Source of the DNA: Streptomyces sp. WMMC500
Lineage (GTDB): Bacteria; Actinomycetota; Actinomycetes; Streptomycetales; Streptomycetaceae
NCBI RefSeq assembly: GCF_027497195.1
Contig: NZ_CP114905.1
Coordinates: 2,590,001 to 2,654,000 of the forward strand
Direction: 5' to 3'
Length of the DNA stretch: 64,000 nt
The stretch's first letter is position 1; every line of letters begins with the position of its first letter. The translations under genes were made by a program, and so were the position numbers. The notes below the pieces were generated by a model. That model saw nothing but the letters and a program-made list of their open reading frames with translations. It was not told the origin of the DNA and made no database searches. Positions 26,099 through 35,201 of this stretch are shown here, piece after piece.

Positions 26099-27388
26099 TT
26101 ATCGGCGGATACGGCGAAGGCCGCGCCGGACGGCGCTCCGCAGCGGGTTGGTGGCGGTGGCCGGTCCGGGCCCGGAGGAGTCGGGCCCGGCGGCGTCCTG
26201 CGCCGCCGCGGTGGCCTTGCCGTCGGGCCCGGCCGCCTCGGCGGCGGCCCCGGAGTCGAGCGACGACTGCGCGAGGAGCGCGCCGATGATGGCCTGCGCC
26301 GCCGCGGCGGCCGGGATCGTCGCCTCGGTGGGCGGCGCGGCCGGCGCGCTCGGCCGCTTCGCCAGCGACGCCAGGTCGCCGACGACGTTGACGCCGAGCG
26401 CGGCGATGGCGGCGGTCATCTCCTCGGCCAGCTCCGTGGCCTCGGCCACCGCCCACTCGGGGGTGGTGACGCGCGGCTCGTCGCCCGCGGGCTGGTACTT
26501 GTCGCGCATGCGGCGCAGCGCCCCGGCGCGTACGACCTTGCCGTGCCGCTCCACGGACCAGCCGCGGCGGTGCGACTCCTCGTTGAGCAGCCGGACGAGT
26601 TCGGCCTCGCCGTGGGTCATCGACCGGTTGTCCTTCTCGTCGTAGACGAGGAACCCGGCGGGCAGCCCGGCGAACTCCTCGAAGACCCGGAGCTGCATCT
26701 GCTGGTCGGACTCGTCCTGCACCAGGACGGTCAGGTTCTCGGGGCCCGCGGCCGCCGCCCAGCGGGCGATCAGCTCGTCGTGCCGGTGCCGGCGCCAGAA
26801 GCTGGGCGTCGGCTCGATACACGGCTCGCGGTGGAACATCGCCTCCAGCCAGTCCTCGTACGACGCGCGCAGCCCGTTGCGCACGTACTGCTGCCACTGC
26901 GACGGCAGGATCTTCAGCAGCGGCCGCAGCGTGACGACGACGTGCACCCGCCCGCCGCCGCCGAGTTCGGCGACGACCTCGCGGGCGGCGGCGTCGCCGG
27001 CGTTGGAGAAGTACTCGGTGCTGATGACCGTGCGCCGCTCGCCGGCCTGCTCGCACTGCTGCACCAGCCGCCGCCAGCGCTCCATGCCGGGCCGGTCGCG
27101 CTGGAGGAACACGTCGAGGTGTTCGCGTACGGGCGTGCCCGCGGGCCCCGGGAACTCCACCCCGATCTTGGCGAGCGCCGCCGCGACCGGCTGCCGCTTG
27201 GTGCCCGCGTAGACCACGTCGTACGCGGGCAGCCGGTCGCGGGCGCTGTGGAACGCGCCCTGCAGCGCGGTGGTGCCGGTCTTGTGCGGGCCGATGTGGA
27301 GGATGCGGCCCCCGCGCGGCACCGTGGGCACCAGCGTCGGCGGCGTCGGCCGGGTGGGCTGCGGCTGCATCGGATGTCCTTCTCTCAT
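26099..27388 (-). CDS. PAPS-dependent sulfotransferase-like protein (copy 2)
   Basis: Protein of 429 residues, paralogue of the gene at 22188-23276. The PAPS loop ILHIGPHKTGTTALQGAFHS starts near residue 29, followed by VISTEYFSNAG, TLRPLLKILPSQWQQY and PTPSFWRRHRHDELIARW. A low-complexity Ala/Pro/Gly tail (about 345-415) ends in a basic cluster RSAVRRGLRRIRR. The ATG at 27388 overlaps the acyltransferase stop as ATGA and has AGGAG six bases upstream. A second ATG at 27370 with AAGGA is also plausible. Cytoplasmic transfer of sulfate from PAPS to the growing polymer or its precursor is the likely role; which sugar is unknown. Confidence 0.78.
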   Translation of the reverse strand: MREGHPMQPQPTRPTPPTLVPTVPRGGRILHIGPHKTGTTALQGAFHSARDRLPAYDVVYAGTKRQPVAAALAKIGVEFPGPAGTPVREHLDVFLQRDRPGMERWRRLVQQCEQAGERRTVISTEYFSNAGDAAAREVVAELGGGGRVHVVVTLRPLLKILPSQWQQYVRNGLRASYEDWLEAMFHREPCIEPTPSFWRRHRHDELIARWAAAAGPENLTVLVQDESDQQMQLRVFEEFAGLPAGFLVYDEKDNRSMTHGEAELVRLLNEESHRRGWSVERHGKVVRAGALRRMRDKYQPAGDEPRVTTPEWAVAEATELAEEMTAAIAALGVNVVGDLASLAKRPSAPAAPPTEATIPAAAAAQAIIGALLAQSSLDSGAAAEAAGPDGKATAAAQDAAGPDSSGPGPATATNPLRSAVRRGLRRIRR

Positions 27389-29487
27389 CGGACGCTCCTG
27401 GGCAACTGGTCGTCCAGCCAGCCCGTGAGCGTCTGCATGTACGTCTCGGTGATGTGCTCGCCGGCCCGGTAGACGATCACGTTGCCGATGACGGCCGGGC
27501 AGGTCCCGTCCGGGCACAGCTCGGGCGCGAGGTCGATGACGGGGACCCCGGTCCCCTTCGCCGCCTGCGCGGTGATCGGCTCGTACCCCAGCCCTTCGCG
27601 CAGCGGGAAGGCGCAGTCGGTGAGCCGGTCGGTGGCTCCCGACACGCACGAGGGTATGTCCTGCGGCGGGTACGGGATGTCGGCGAACGCCGTGACGTCC
27701 GCCCCGTTGTCCGCCAGCTCGCGCAGGGTGGCGGACATCCCCTCGCGCAGCGCGGCGGTGTTCTCGTCGCCGTCGAGCTTGTCGCCGCCGCGCATGGCCG
27801 CCTGGTCGTCGCGGTTGCCGACGAGCACGAGTGCGGCCTCCTCGTCGGCGATGCGCTCGACGGCGGAGGCGCGCCACTTGTCGCACTCGGTGTAGTCGCG
27901 CTCGTACTGCCGGTTGTAGATGGTGACCTTGGCGGGCGTGCAGGCGGACTTGGTGAGGATCAGCAGCCGCCAGCCGCGCTCCTCGGCGACGGTGATCAGC
28001 GCCGGGGCGTACTGCGCGGCGTGCGAGTCGCCGAAGAGGGCCACGGTGGTGTCCGACTTCTCGTCGCCGTAGACGCAGCCCTCGGCCTCGGTGTCGCGCT
28101 GCCCGGCGTGGCAGCCGTTGCCGTACACGGCGCCCTCGTCGGCGTCGGCGTCCTCGGGCAGCGGGCTGAGCACGGAGGCGGACTCCTGGACCTTCGTGGA
28201 GTCCCGCAGCGCGGCGGCGCCGACGGCCTGCGAGGGGTCGGCGAGCTTCATCGTCGGCACGGTGGCCCAGGTCAGCCAGCCCAGCAGCGCGCCGGCGGCG
28301 GTGCAGGCGAGGCCCAGGACGAGGCCGCGGCCCACCGGCGCCAGCGCCCGCGAGACCCGCACCGGGTTCTCCACCAGCGTGTGGGTGAGCGCGGCGGGCA
28401 CCCAGCTCGCCGCGACGACGACCGCGAGTTGGGCGGTGGTGATGTCGGGCCACTTGACGGTGGCGAAGGCGACGGCCGGCCAGTGCCACAGGTACCAGGA
28501 GTACGAGATGCGCCCCACGTACCGCATCGGCGCGGTGCCCAGCAGCTTCGCGCCCGCCGTGTCCTGCGCCGCGGCGCCCGCGGCGATGACCGCCGCCGCA
28601 CCGAGCACGGGCAGCGCGGCGGCGGAGCCGGGGAAGGGGGTCTCGTCGGAGAAGGCGAGGGCGGCCACCGCGATGGCCGCGAGCCCCGCGGCGGCCAGCA
28701 GGCCCGCGAGCCGGCCCGGCAGCCGCCGCCAGGCGTCCGCGGGCACCAGCGCGAGCAGCCCGCCGACGGCGAGTTCCCAGCCGCGGGTGAAGGTGGAGAA
28801 GTACGCGGCGCCGGCCTCCTCCTGCGTGAGGTGGACCGAGTACGCGAACGAGGCCACGGCGATGGCGCCGAGGGCGACGGCCAGCCGCGGGCGCACCGCC
28901 TTGCCGCCGCGGCGCGTGCACCACCAGCCGATGGCGATGATCAGCAGCGGCCAGACCAGGTAGAACTGCTCCTCCACCGCCAGCGACCAGAAGTGCTGCA
29001 CGGGGCTGGCGTCGGCGCCGAGCGCGGAGTAGTCGACGGCGAGCGACGCCTGCTGCCAGTTGACGACGTACAGCGCGGCGGCGGCCAGGTCCTTCGCGAC
29101 CGTCTTGCGTTCCACCGGCGACATCAGCAGCCACGCCAGCAGCGCGACCGCCGCGAGCACGACGGCGGTCGACGGCAGCAGCCGGCGGGCGCGGCGGGCG
29201 TAGAACCCGGTGAGGGAGATCCGTCCGCTGCGCTCCAGCTCGCGCACCAGCAGCCCGGTGATCAGGAAGCCGGAGATGACGAAGAAGACGTCCACGCCGA
29301 CGTAGCCGCCGGAGACGAGCGGCACCCCGGCGTGGTACAGCAGCACCACGCCCACGGCGACGGCCCGCAGGCCCTCGACGTCGGGGCGGAACCCCCGGGC
29401 GGGGCCGGCGGCGCGCGGCGCGTCCGGCCGGGGACGGCGCTCGGTCGGATCCTGCGCGTCGAGCGCCGGGGCCTGCTGGCCGTGCAT
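27385..29487 (-). CDS. Membrane O-acyltransferase with C-terminal SGNH domain (OafB/OatA type)
   Basis: Protein of 700 residues. The acyltransferase-3 membrane domain (about 30-390) opens with GFRPDVEGLRAVAVGVVLLYHAG and GGYVGVDVFFVISGFLIT, then about ten helices. A periplasmic SGNH hydrolase domain (about 430-700) carries VALFGDSHAAQYAPAL, with the nucleophilic Ser in GDSH. This is the OafB/OatA architecture that moves an acyl group, usually acetyl, across the membrane onto a surface polysaccharide. The ATG follows GGAGG by 4 bases. The stop overlaps the sulfotransferase start. Acetylation of the wall polymer made by this locus is the natural inference. Confidence 0.88.
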   Translation of the reverse strand: MHGQQAPALDAQDPTERRPRPDAPRAAGPARGFRPDVEGLRAVAVGVVLLYHAGVPLVSGGYVGVDVFFVISGFLITGLLVRELERSGRISLTGFYARRARRLLPSTAVVLAAVALLAWLLMSPVERKTVAKDLAAAALYVVNWQQASLAVDYSALGADASPVQHFWSLAVEEQFYLVWPLLIIAIGWWCTRRGGKAVRPRLAVALGAIAVASFAYSVHLTQEEAGAAYFSTFTRGWELAVGGLLALVPADAWRRLPGRLAGLLAAAGLAAIAVAALAFSDETPFPGSAAALPVLGAAAVIAAGAAAQDTAGAKLLGTAPMRYVGRISYSWYLWHWPAVAFATVKWPDITTAQLAVVVAASWVPAALTHTLVENPVRVSRALAPVGRGLVLGLACTAAGALLGWLTWATVPTMKLADPSQAVGAAALRDSTKVQESASVLSPLPEDADADEGAVYGNGCHAGQRDTEAEGCVYGDEKSDTTVALFGDSHAAQYAPALITVAEERGWRLLILTKSACTPAKVTIYNRQYERDYTECDKWRASAVERIADEEAALVLVGNRDDQAAMRGGDKLDGDENTAALREGMSATLRELADNGADVTAFADIPYPPQDIPSCVSGATDRLTDCAFPLREGLGYEPITAQAAKGTGVPVIDLAPELCPDGTCPAVIGNVIVYRAGEHITETYMQTLTGWLDDQLPRSVR

Positions 29488-29533
29488 CAACCCTCCGGGT
29501 GACGGTACTGGTGGTGTCGGGTACGCGGGGACG

Positions 29534-31495
29534 TCACGTGCGCGCCGCGCGCCGGGACCTGGCGGAGCGCAGCATCGCGGCGAGGCCCCGGCCGGCGGGC
29601 GGGGCGGCGCCGGCCGGTTCGGGCTCCGCGGGGCGTACGGGGACGGTCCAGGCGAGGCTGCCGGCGCGCACGGTGATCTTCGGCGTGAAGGCGTCGCGCC
29701 GCTTGCGCGCCTCACGCGGCAGCCGCAGCCGGGCCCGGTACGTCCGGGTGACGCCGGCGGCCCGGCCCGGCCGGGCGACGGCGGAGGCGACGACGCCGGC
29801 GGGGCCCTCGACATCGAGCCGTACCGCGTCGGCGGGCAGCCCGGAGACGGTGGCGCGTACGTCGACGGCGAGTTCGTCGCCACGCGCCCCGGCCCGGGCG
29901 GCGGCCTCGAACCGCTTGGCCGCGCGGTGCTTGATCTCGCCCAGCTCCAGGGTGAGATGGCCGGTGGAGCGGGTCGCGTAGAGCGTCACGACCTGGCCGG
30001 AGCCGGCGTGCGTGGGCGCGGCGTGCATCGCCGGCTGCTTGGCCAGGTTCAGGTCGTTCTCGTCGCCGAACCGGGTGACGTTGGCGTCGCCGCAGGCCAG
30101 GGAGAGGTCCCAGAGCGCCTCGGCCAGCGGCTCGCCGCCGCCGGCGGTCGCCGGGTCGATGTCGAGCCGGAAGTCCTGGTAGCCGTCGCGGTCCCGCTTC
30201 TCCTGAAGGAGCAGCGGCAGCCGGTGCTGGACGATGCCGCCGCGCTGCTTGAGCAGCATCTCCGGCGGGGCGCTCCAGCCGTCGGGCGCGGGCGCCTTCA
30301 CCCTGCCGGTGAGGTGCACGACGCCGGTGGCGGCGTCGAGTCCGGCCGTGCCGACCCGGAACGGGACGGGCAGTTCGTCCGTGACGTCGTAGAACCCGTC
30401 CGGGATGTTCCTGGCCGGGTCGCGGAAGAACGGGTAGCGGGCGTACACCCGGCCGTTCTCCACCAGGTGCTCCGCGTCCAGGTCGCCCAGCTTGCGGTGG
30501 TACTTCGACGCGGCGATCAGGTCGTCGAGGTCGCCGCGGCGCACCAGCTCCATGAGCAGCCGCTCGATGACCGAAAGACGGGCCGCCGCGCCCTCGGTGT
30601 ACCACTGGGCGAACATCTCGCGCATGTCCTGGAAGGCCGTCTGCCGGTCGCCGGCGTTCTTCTCCCGGCGCAACTGCCGGATGGTGTGCGGCAGGTCGAT
30701 GGAGTAGTGCCGGGCCAGCAGGTGGTCGCGGCGCGGGCCGTCGGGGACGTGCTCGCCGACCAGCTCGAACATCGCCCGCATGAAGCGGATCCGGGGGGCG
30801 GTGCCCTTGGTGACGGAGGTGTTGTTGCCGCCGTCGTCGCGCTTGACCCAGTACACGCACTCGTAGTCGCCGATCACGCTGATGCCGTCGGCGTGCAGGT
30901 AGGCGGCGCTGGTGAAGGGCTGGTCCTGGCCGACCTTCAGCTCGGGGCGAAAGCGCAGCTTGTGCTGCTCGACCAGCTCGCGCCGGAAGAGCTTCATCGG
31001 GTTCAGCGTCCAGTAGACGCGGGAGCTGAACACGTCGGTACGGGCCAGGTTCTGGTGGTACATGGAGGTCGGCGCGTTACGGCCGTTGACGCCGATCATC
31101 TTGCCGACGACGACGTCGGTACCGTTGGCGTCGGCGGTCTCGACCATCCGCGCCAGCGTCTCGCGGCCGAGGTAGTCGTCGGCGTCGAGGAAGAACACGT
31201 AGCGGCCGGTGGCCCGCTCCAGACCCACGTTGCGGGGGCCGGCCGGACCGCCGGAGTTCTCCTGGTGGATGACGGTCAGGGCCGGGTTCTCCGCGGCGAG
31301 CCGGTCGAGTTCGGCGCCCGTGCCGTCGGTGGAGCCGTCGTTGATCACCAGGATCTGCAGCCGGTCGGTGCCGATGGTCTGCTCCAGCACCGAGGTGACG
31401 CTGCGGGTGATGTAGGGCATCGAGTTGTACGCGCCGGTGATCACCGTGACGTCGGGTATGGGTCCGGCCGGGGCCTTCGCCGCGGGGGAAGTCAT
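29534..31495 (-). CDS. GT2 glycosyltransferase with long C-terminal extension (copy 1)
   Basis: Protein of 653 residues. GT-A domain (about 13-235): DVTVITGAYNSMPYITRSV, INDGSTDGTG, metal-binding DxD in FFLDADDYLG (104-106), and GQDQPF as the ED-like catalytic segment. A helical middle part (about 240-360) is followed by about 290 residues of beta-rich sequence with Ig-like character. GT2 plus beta-domain resembles wall-teichoic-acid glycosyltransferases such as staphylococcal TarS/TarP in outline only. ATG with GGAGA upstream. It is paralogous to the GT2 gene at 35202-36764, sharing SRVFW/SRVYW, LNPMKLFRREL and RDDGGN. It probably decorates a polyol-phosphate chain. Confidence 0.85.
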   Translation of the reverse strand: MTSPAAKAPAGPIPDVTVITGAYNSMPYITRSVTSVLEQTIGTDRLQILVINDGSTDGTGAELDRLAAENPALTVIHQENSGGPAGPRNVGLERATGRYVFFLDADDYLGRETLARMVETADANGTDVVVGKMIGVNGRNAPTSMYHQNLARTDVFSSRVYWTLNPMKLFRRELVEQHKLRFRPELKVGQDQPFTSAAYLHADGISVIGDYECVYWVKRDDGGNNTSVTKGTAPRIRFMRAMFELVGEHVPDGPRRDHLLARHYSIDLPHTIRQLRREKNAGDRQTAFQDMREMFAQWYTEGAAARLSVIERLLMELVRRGDLDDLIAASKYHRKLGDLDAEHLVENGRVYARYPFFRDPARNIPDGFYDVTDELPVPFRVGTAGLDAATGVVHLTGRVKAPAPDGWSAPPEMLLKQRGGIVQHRLPLLLQEKRDRDGYQDFRLDIDPATAGGGEPLAEALWDLSLACGDANVTRFGDENDLNLAKQPAMHAAPTHAGSGQVVTLYATRSTGHLTLELGEIKHRAAKRFEAAARAGARGDELAVDVRATVSGLPADAVRLDVEGPAGVVASAVARPGRAAGVTRTYRARLRLPREARKRRDAFTPKITVRAGSLAWTVPVRPAEPEPAGAAPPAGRGLAAMLRSARSRRAART

Positions 31496-31509
31496 CGTGC
31501 GGGTCTCCT

Positions 31510-33540
31510 TCAGACGGCGCGCTCTAGATTGCGGCGCTCGGACTTCGCCGCCAGCGCGCGCACGGCCTCGCCGAAGCGGACGACGGACGCGGGCTCGTCG
31601 GGTCCGAGCAGGTACTCCTTCAGTTCCTCGCGCGCTGCACGCAGCGGGTCGGCCGCGGGGGCGGGGACGGCGGCGAGCAGCTCGCCGATCCTGGCGGCGT
31701 CCGGGGCGAGGACGACCGCCGCCCGTACCGCGGTGTTCTGCCGCTTGAACTCCTGCTCGCCCAGGCCCGCCGAGTCGGTCACCGCGTACGGCTTGCCGCT
31801 GGCGATGAAGTCCGACACGACGCTGGAGATGTCGGAGACCATGCCGTGCGAGACGTTGAAGCAGTCGTACAGACGCGGCCGGTCGCCGGTGACGACGCGG
31901 TGCTCCCACCAGCCGAAGGAGCGCCAGTAGGCGTCGTTCCACTCCTCCTTCAGCCGGGCCGCCTCCGCCTCGCGGGCGGGGTCGACCACGGCGTCGCGGG
32001 AGGTCTGCGCCTCGTCGCCGGCCTCGCCGGTGAGCCGGCCGAGCCGCTCCAACTGCCCCTCGATGCGCACCAGCTCGGCCCGCGCCGCCTCCCGCTCGCC
32101 CTGCCCGGCCGCGGCGGCGCGCACCCAGCGGGGGTCGGCGGCGCGGCTCGTACGGGCCTGCTCGATCATCGCGACGATGCGCTCGTGGGCGGCCTTGGCG
32201 TGCGGGCTGACCATGCCGGTGAACGGGTGCGGCTTGTACAGCACGCGCACCGGGGGGTCTGCGGCCAGCAGCCGGCGGACGATGTTCTCGCCGGCCACCA
32301 TGAGCGAGGTGTTGCCGGGGTCGTCGGTCCAGCCCTCCCACGTCGGCGCGTAGAGGATGGTGGGGATGCGGTCGGCGGCGGGCGCCTCGGCGGGGCGGAT
32401 CGGCGCCAGTTGCGGGCGGCCGACCTCCACGATGGCGTCGTCGCGGACGCCGACGTCGGCCAGCGCGTAGCGGTCGCGGCCGGCGCGGCCCGCGGTCCAC
32501 ACCTCGTCGTAGACCTTGGCGTACGGGTTGATGCTGGCGACCTTGTCGCTGTCGCCGTGCCCGATGAAGACGTGCTTCATCGTGGGCACCCGCAGCAGGT
32601 GGATGTTCTTGCCGACGTTCGCGGGGTAGAGCGCGACCCGTACCGACGCCAGGTCCATGTTCATCAGGTGCACCGCGGACGGCACGCACGCCACCGGGAC
32701 GGTGGTGGAGGCCAGGCCCGGCAGCGTGTGCTGCTCGCGCACGATGAGCAGCGGCCGCTCGTCCAGCGCCGTCAGGTCCTGCAGCGTCTCCAGCCACATG
32801 TTGATCTGGTACGTGGACTCCTTGGTGCCGGAGAAGTAGAGCACCAGGGTGGGCCGGTAGGCACGCAGCCACTCGTCGAACCACTCCAGCACCGCGTCCC
32901 GCTTCGGCGGCAGCCCGCCCGGCCGCAGGTGGTAGGCGACGGCGGCGATGTACAGCAGCGTCAGGCCCAGCGTCACGGCCATGCCGGCGTAGCCGTACGC
33001 GCCGCGGCCGGTCTCGGCGGCGACGAGCACGCCGGTGACGGCGAACAGGTCGAGGTGCTGGACCTTCTCCGCGGCGCGGTGGGTGAGCAGCCGGGGGGCG
33101 GCATCCGAGATGCCCAGCGGCGTCAGGTCGATGTTGCGGGTGACGACGGGCAGCTTGCGGCGGTTGCGCAGCAGGGTGAGCAGGCCGCTGTGCGGCGCCT
33201 GGAGGGTGGCGATGAGCGCGAAGCAGGCGATGGCCTCGTAGCCGAGGGTGTCGCCCGCGACGCCCATCCGGGCCAGCAGCAGCACGAGCAGCAGTTGCCG
33301 CAGCATGAAGCGCAGCGTCAGGCCCGCGCGGGCGCGGGAGAGCCGGGTGAGCAGGTAGGCGTTGCGGCGGTGCAGGAAGTGGTCGGAGACGTAGCTGACG
33401 GCCGCCACCGCGGCGAACGTGCCGAGGCTCGGGATCAGCGCGGCCACGAGCAGCAGCGGGTACGAGGCCAGCATCACCGCGGCGGCGCAGAACTCCGCCG
33501 GGCTGCCGACGCGGACCAGGCGAAGGAGTGCCCCCGTCAC
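31510..33540 (-). CDS. CDP-glycerol/ribitol glycerophosphotransferase-like polymerase with membrane N-terminus
   Basis: Protein of 676 residues. The first ~235 residues hold several hydrophobic helices (for example LASYPLLLVAALIPSLGTFA and LLLVLLLARMGVAGDTLG). The rest matches the TagF/TarL-type catalytic domain: HVFIGHGDSDKVASINPYAK, ILYAPTWEGW, VLYKPHPF and the terminal SDISSVVSDFIASGKPYAV. The His residues of GHGDSDK and KPHP are the catalytic positions of this family, which transfers polyol-phosphate from a CDP donor. The GTG start overlaps the IspD-SDR stop by four bases. TagF itself is peripheral, so the polytopic N-terminus is a notable variant. Polymerisation or priming of poly(ribitol/glycerol phosphate) is inferred. 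Confidence 0.83.
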   Translation of the reverse strand: MTGALLRLVRVGSPAEFCAAAVMLASYPLLLVAALIPSLGTFAAVAAVSYVSDHFLHRRNAYLLTRLSRARAGLTLRFMLRQLLLVLLLARMGVAGDTLGYEAIACFALIATLQAPHSGLLTLLRNRRKLPVVTRNIDLTPLGISDAAPRLLTHRAAEKVQHLDLFAVTGVLVAAETGRGAYGYAGMAVTLGLTLLYIAAVAYHLRPGGLPPKRDAVLEWFDEWLRAYRPTLVLYFSGTKESTYQINMWLETLQDLTALDERPLLIVREQHTLPGLASTTVPVACVPSAVHLMNMDLASVRVALYPANVGKNIHLLRVPTMKHVFIGHGDSDKVASINPYAKVYDEVWTAGRAGRDRYALADVGVRDDAIVEVGRPQLAPIRPAEAPAADRIPTILYAPTWEGWTDDPGNTSLMVAGENIVRRLLAADPPVRVLYKPHPFTGMVSPHAKAAHERIVAMIEQARTSRAADPRWVRAAAAGQGEREAARAELVRIEGQLERLGRLTGEAGDEAQTSRDAVVDPAREAEAARLKEEWNDAYWRSFGWWEHRVVTGDRPRLYDCFNVSHGMVSDISSVVSDFIASGKPYAVTDSAGLGEQEFKRQNTAVRAAVVLAPDAARIGELLAAVPAPAADPLRAAREELKEYLLGPDEPASVVRFGEAVRALAAKSERRNLERAV

Positions 33541-35069
33541 CGCACACCCGCCTCGGCGCCGCCCTCGCTGCGGTCGAGCACGGCGGCCAGTGCGCGGTCG
33601 ACGCGGGAGCCGCGGGTCGGATCCTGCTGTCGTACGTCGATGACGTGGCCGGTCATCTCGGAGAGCAGCACGTCGAGGGAGGTGCGGGCGACGGCCTCGG
33701 AGGCCAGCAGGGAGCCGGCCGGCTCCTCGCCGAACGCCCTGCTGCGCATCGGGGTGGCGGTGCGCTCGGGGTTGATGCAGTTGACGCGGACGCCGTCGCC
33801 GGCCCACTCGTCGGCGAGCGCCTGGGTGAGGTTGACGACGGCGGCCTTGGTGGAGGAGTAGAGGCTGTACTCGGCGCGGCCGCGGGTGTAGCTGCTGGAG
33901 GTGTAGAGCAGCAGTTGGCCGCGGGTCTCGGCGAGGTACTTGTGGGCGATCCTGGCTATCTGCACCGGGGCGAGGTAGTTGACCCGCAGGGCCTCTTCGA
34001 GGGCGGCGTCGTCGGTGTCGGCGAGCCGGCCGATGCGCAGCACGCCGGCGGTGTTGACGACGTAGTCGATGCGGCCGGTCTCGTCGTAGGCGCGGCGCAG
34101 CGCCTCCTCGATGTCGGCGGGGTTCTCCACGTGGGTGCCGGTGGTGGAGCGGCCGAGGGCGTAGACGTGGGCGCCGTAGCCGCGGGCCAGCTCGGAGATG
34201 TCGCCGCCGATGCCGTACGAGCCGCCGAAGACGACGAGGGTGCGGCCGTCGAGGAGGCGGCGGTGGGCCTCGTCGTCGCTGTGCTCGGGCGCGGAGGTGG
34301 AGGCGAGCTGGAAGAGCTTGTCGGCGATGAAGACGTCGACCGGGTGGGTGACCTTCATGTTGTACTCGTCGCCCGCGACCACGTGGATCGGCACGTCCGG
34401 CAGGTACTTCAGCACCACCGAGCAGTCGTCGGTGGCCTGGAAGTTCGGGTCGCCCGCGGCCACCTCGTACGCCCGCCGGATGGTGGAGAGCTTGAACGCC
34501 TGCGGCGTCTGCCCGCGGCGCAGCCGGGAGCGGTCCGGGACGTCGGTGATGAACTCGCCGTCCTCGCCGTGCCGCCGGGTGACGATGATCGTGTCGGCGG
34601 AGGGGATGGCGACGTCCACGGCCTGGTAGCGCTCCAGGGCGGTGACGCAGTCGTTGATGACCCGGGACGACAGCAGGGGGCGTACGGCGTCGTGGAAGAG
34701 GACGTTCGCGTCCTCGCCCGCGGCGAGGCCGGCGCCGATCTCGGCGATGGCGCGCTCGGTGGTCTCGTTGCGGGTGCCGCCGCCCTCCAGCACCCGGCGC
34801 ACCTTGGTCAGCCCCGCCTTGGCGACGATCCGCTCCACGTCCTCGACGTAGCCGGGGGCCATGAGGACCAGGATCTCGTCGACGCTCTCGGCCTGCTCGA
34901 AGACCGCGAGCGTGTGCTCGATCACCGTCTTCCCGGCGATCTTCAGCAGTTGCTTGGGGATGGAGAGCCCCACACGTTGCCCCGTGCCGCCTGCCAGTAC
35001 CACGGCGGTGGTTCGGGTGGCCTGGCCGGATGTGCTCGCTGTCGGCTCCGTGGGGGCGCCTGTCGACAC
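33537..35069 (-). CDS. Bifunctional IspD-like cytidylyltransferase/SDR reductase (CDP-ribitol synthase type)
   Basis: Fusion of 510 residues. The N-terminal nucleotidyltransferase (about 20-250) has VVLAGGTGQRVGLSIPKQLL, DAVRPLL and TPQAFKL, the IspD/TarI signatures for CTP-dependent activation. The C-terminal short-chain reductase (about 275-500) has LVVFGGSYGIGG and the catalytic Y-x3-K in YSLYSSTKAAVVNL. Haemophilus Bcs1 has the same order and makes CDP-ribitol from ribulose-5-phosphate, so this is probably the CDP-ribitol (TarI-TarJ equivalent) step. A true isoprenoid IspD would lack the SDR half. The GTG at 35069 has AGGAG five bases upstream; the frame runs 28 codons further without a ribosome site. 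The 4-base overlap with the next gene couples donor synthesis and polymerase. Confidence 0.87.
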   Translation of the reverse strand: MSTGAPTEPTASTSGQATRTTAVVLAGGTGQRVGLSIPKQLLKIAGKTVIEHTLAVFEQAESVDEILVLMAPGYVEDVERIVAKAGLTKVRRVLEGGGTRNETTERAIAEIGAGLAAGEDANVLFHDAVRPLLSSRVINDCVTALERYQAVDVAIPSADTIIVTRRHGEDGEFITDVPDRSRLRRGQTPQAFKLSTIRRAYEVAAGDPNFQATDDCSVVLKYLPDVPIHVVAGDEYNMKVTHPVDVFIADKLFQLASTSAPEHSDDEAHRRLLDGRTLVVFGGSYGIGGDISELARGYGAHVYALGRSTTGTHVENPADIEEALRRAYDETGRIDYVVNTAGVLRIGRLADTDDAALEEALRVNYLAPVQIARIAHKYLAETRGQLLLYTSSSYTRGRAEYSLYSSTKAAVVNLTQALADEWAGDGVRVNCINPERTATPMRSRAFGEEPAGSLLASEAVARTSLDVLLSEMTGHVIDVRQQDPTRGSRVDRALAAVLDRSEGGAEAGVR

Positions 35070-35099
35070 TGGTGCTCCTGGGTGGTCATCGTGAGCGTC

Positions 35100-35124
35100 A
35101 GCCGAATTCCGGGTGAATTCGGCT
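35100..35124. promoter_or_regulatory. Perfect inverted repeat before the IspD-SDR gene
   Basis: Arms AGCCGAATTC and GAATTCGGCT flank CGGGT, ending 31 bases ahead of the IspD-SDR start and about 77 bases past the upstream GT2 stop. It may be an operator or an RNA hairpin in the leader. The AATT core is unusual in this GC-rich DNA. Confidence 0.6.
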
Positions 35125-35201
35125 CGACTGGAAGACATCCGAATGAACCGCAAAGTTGTATCCGGTTACGAGCTGAGCACGAGATCGTCACCTCCTCGTG
35201 A

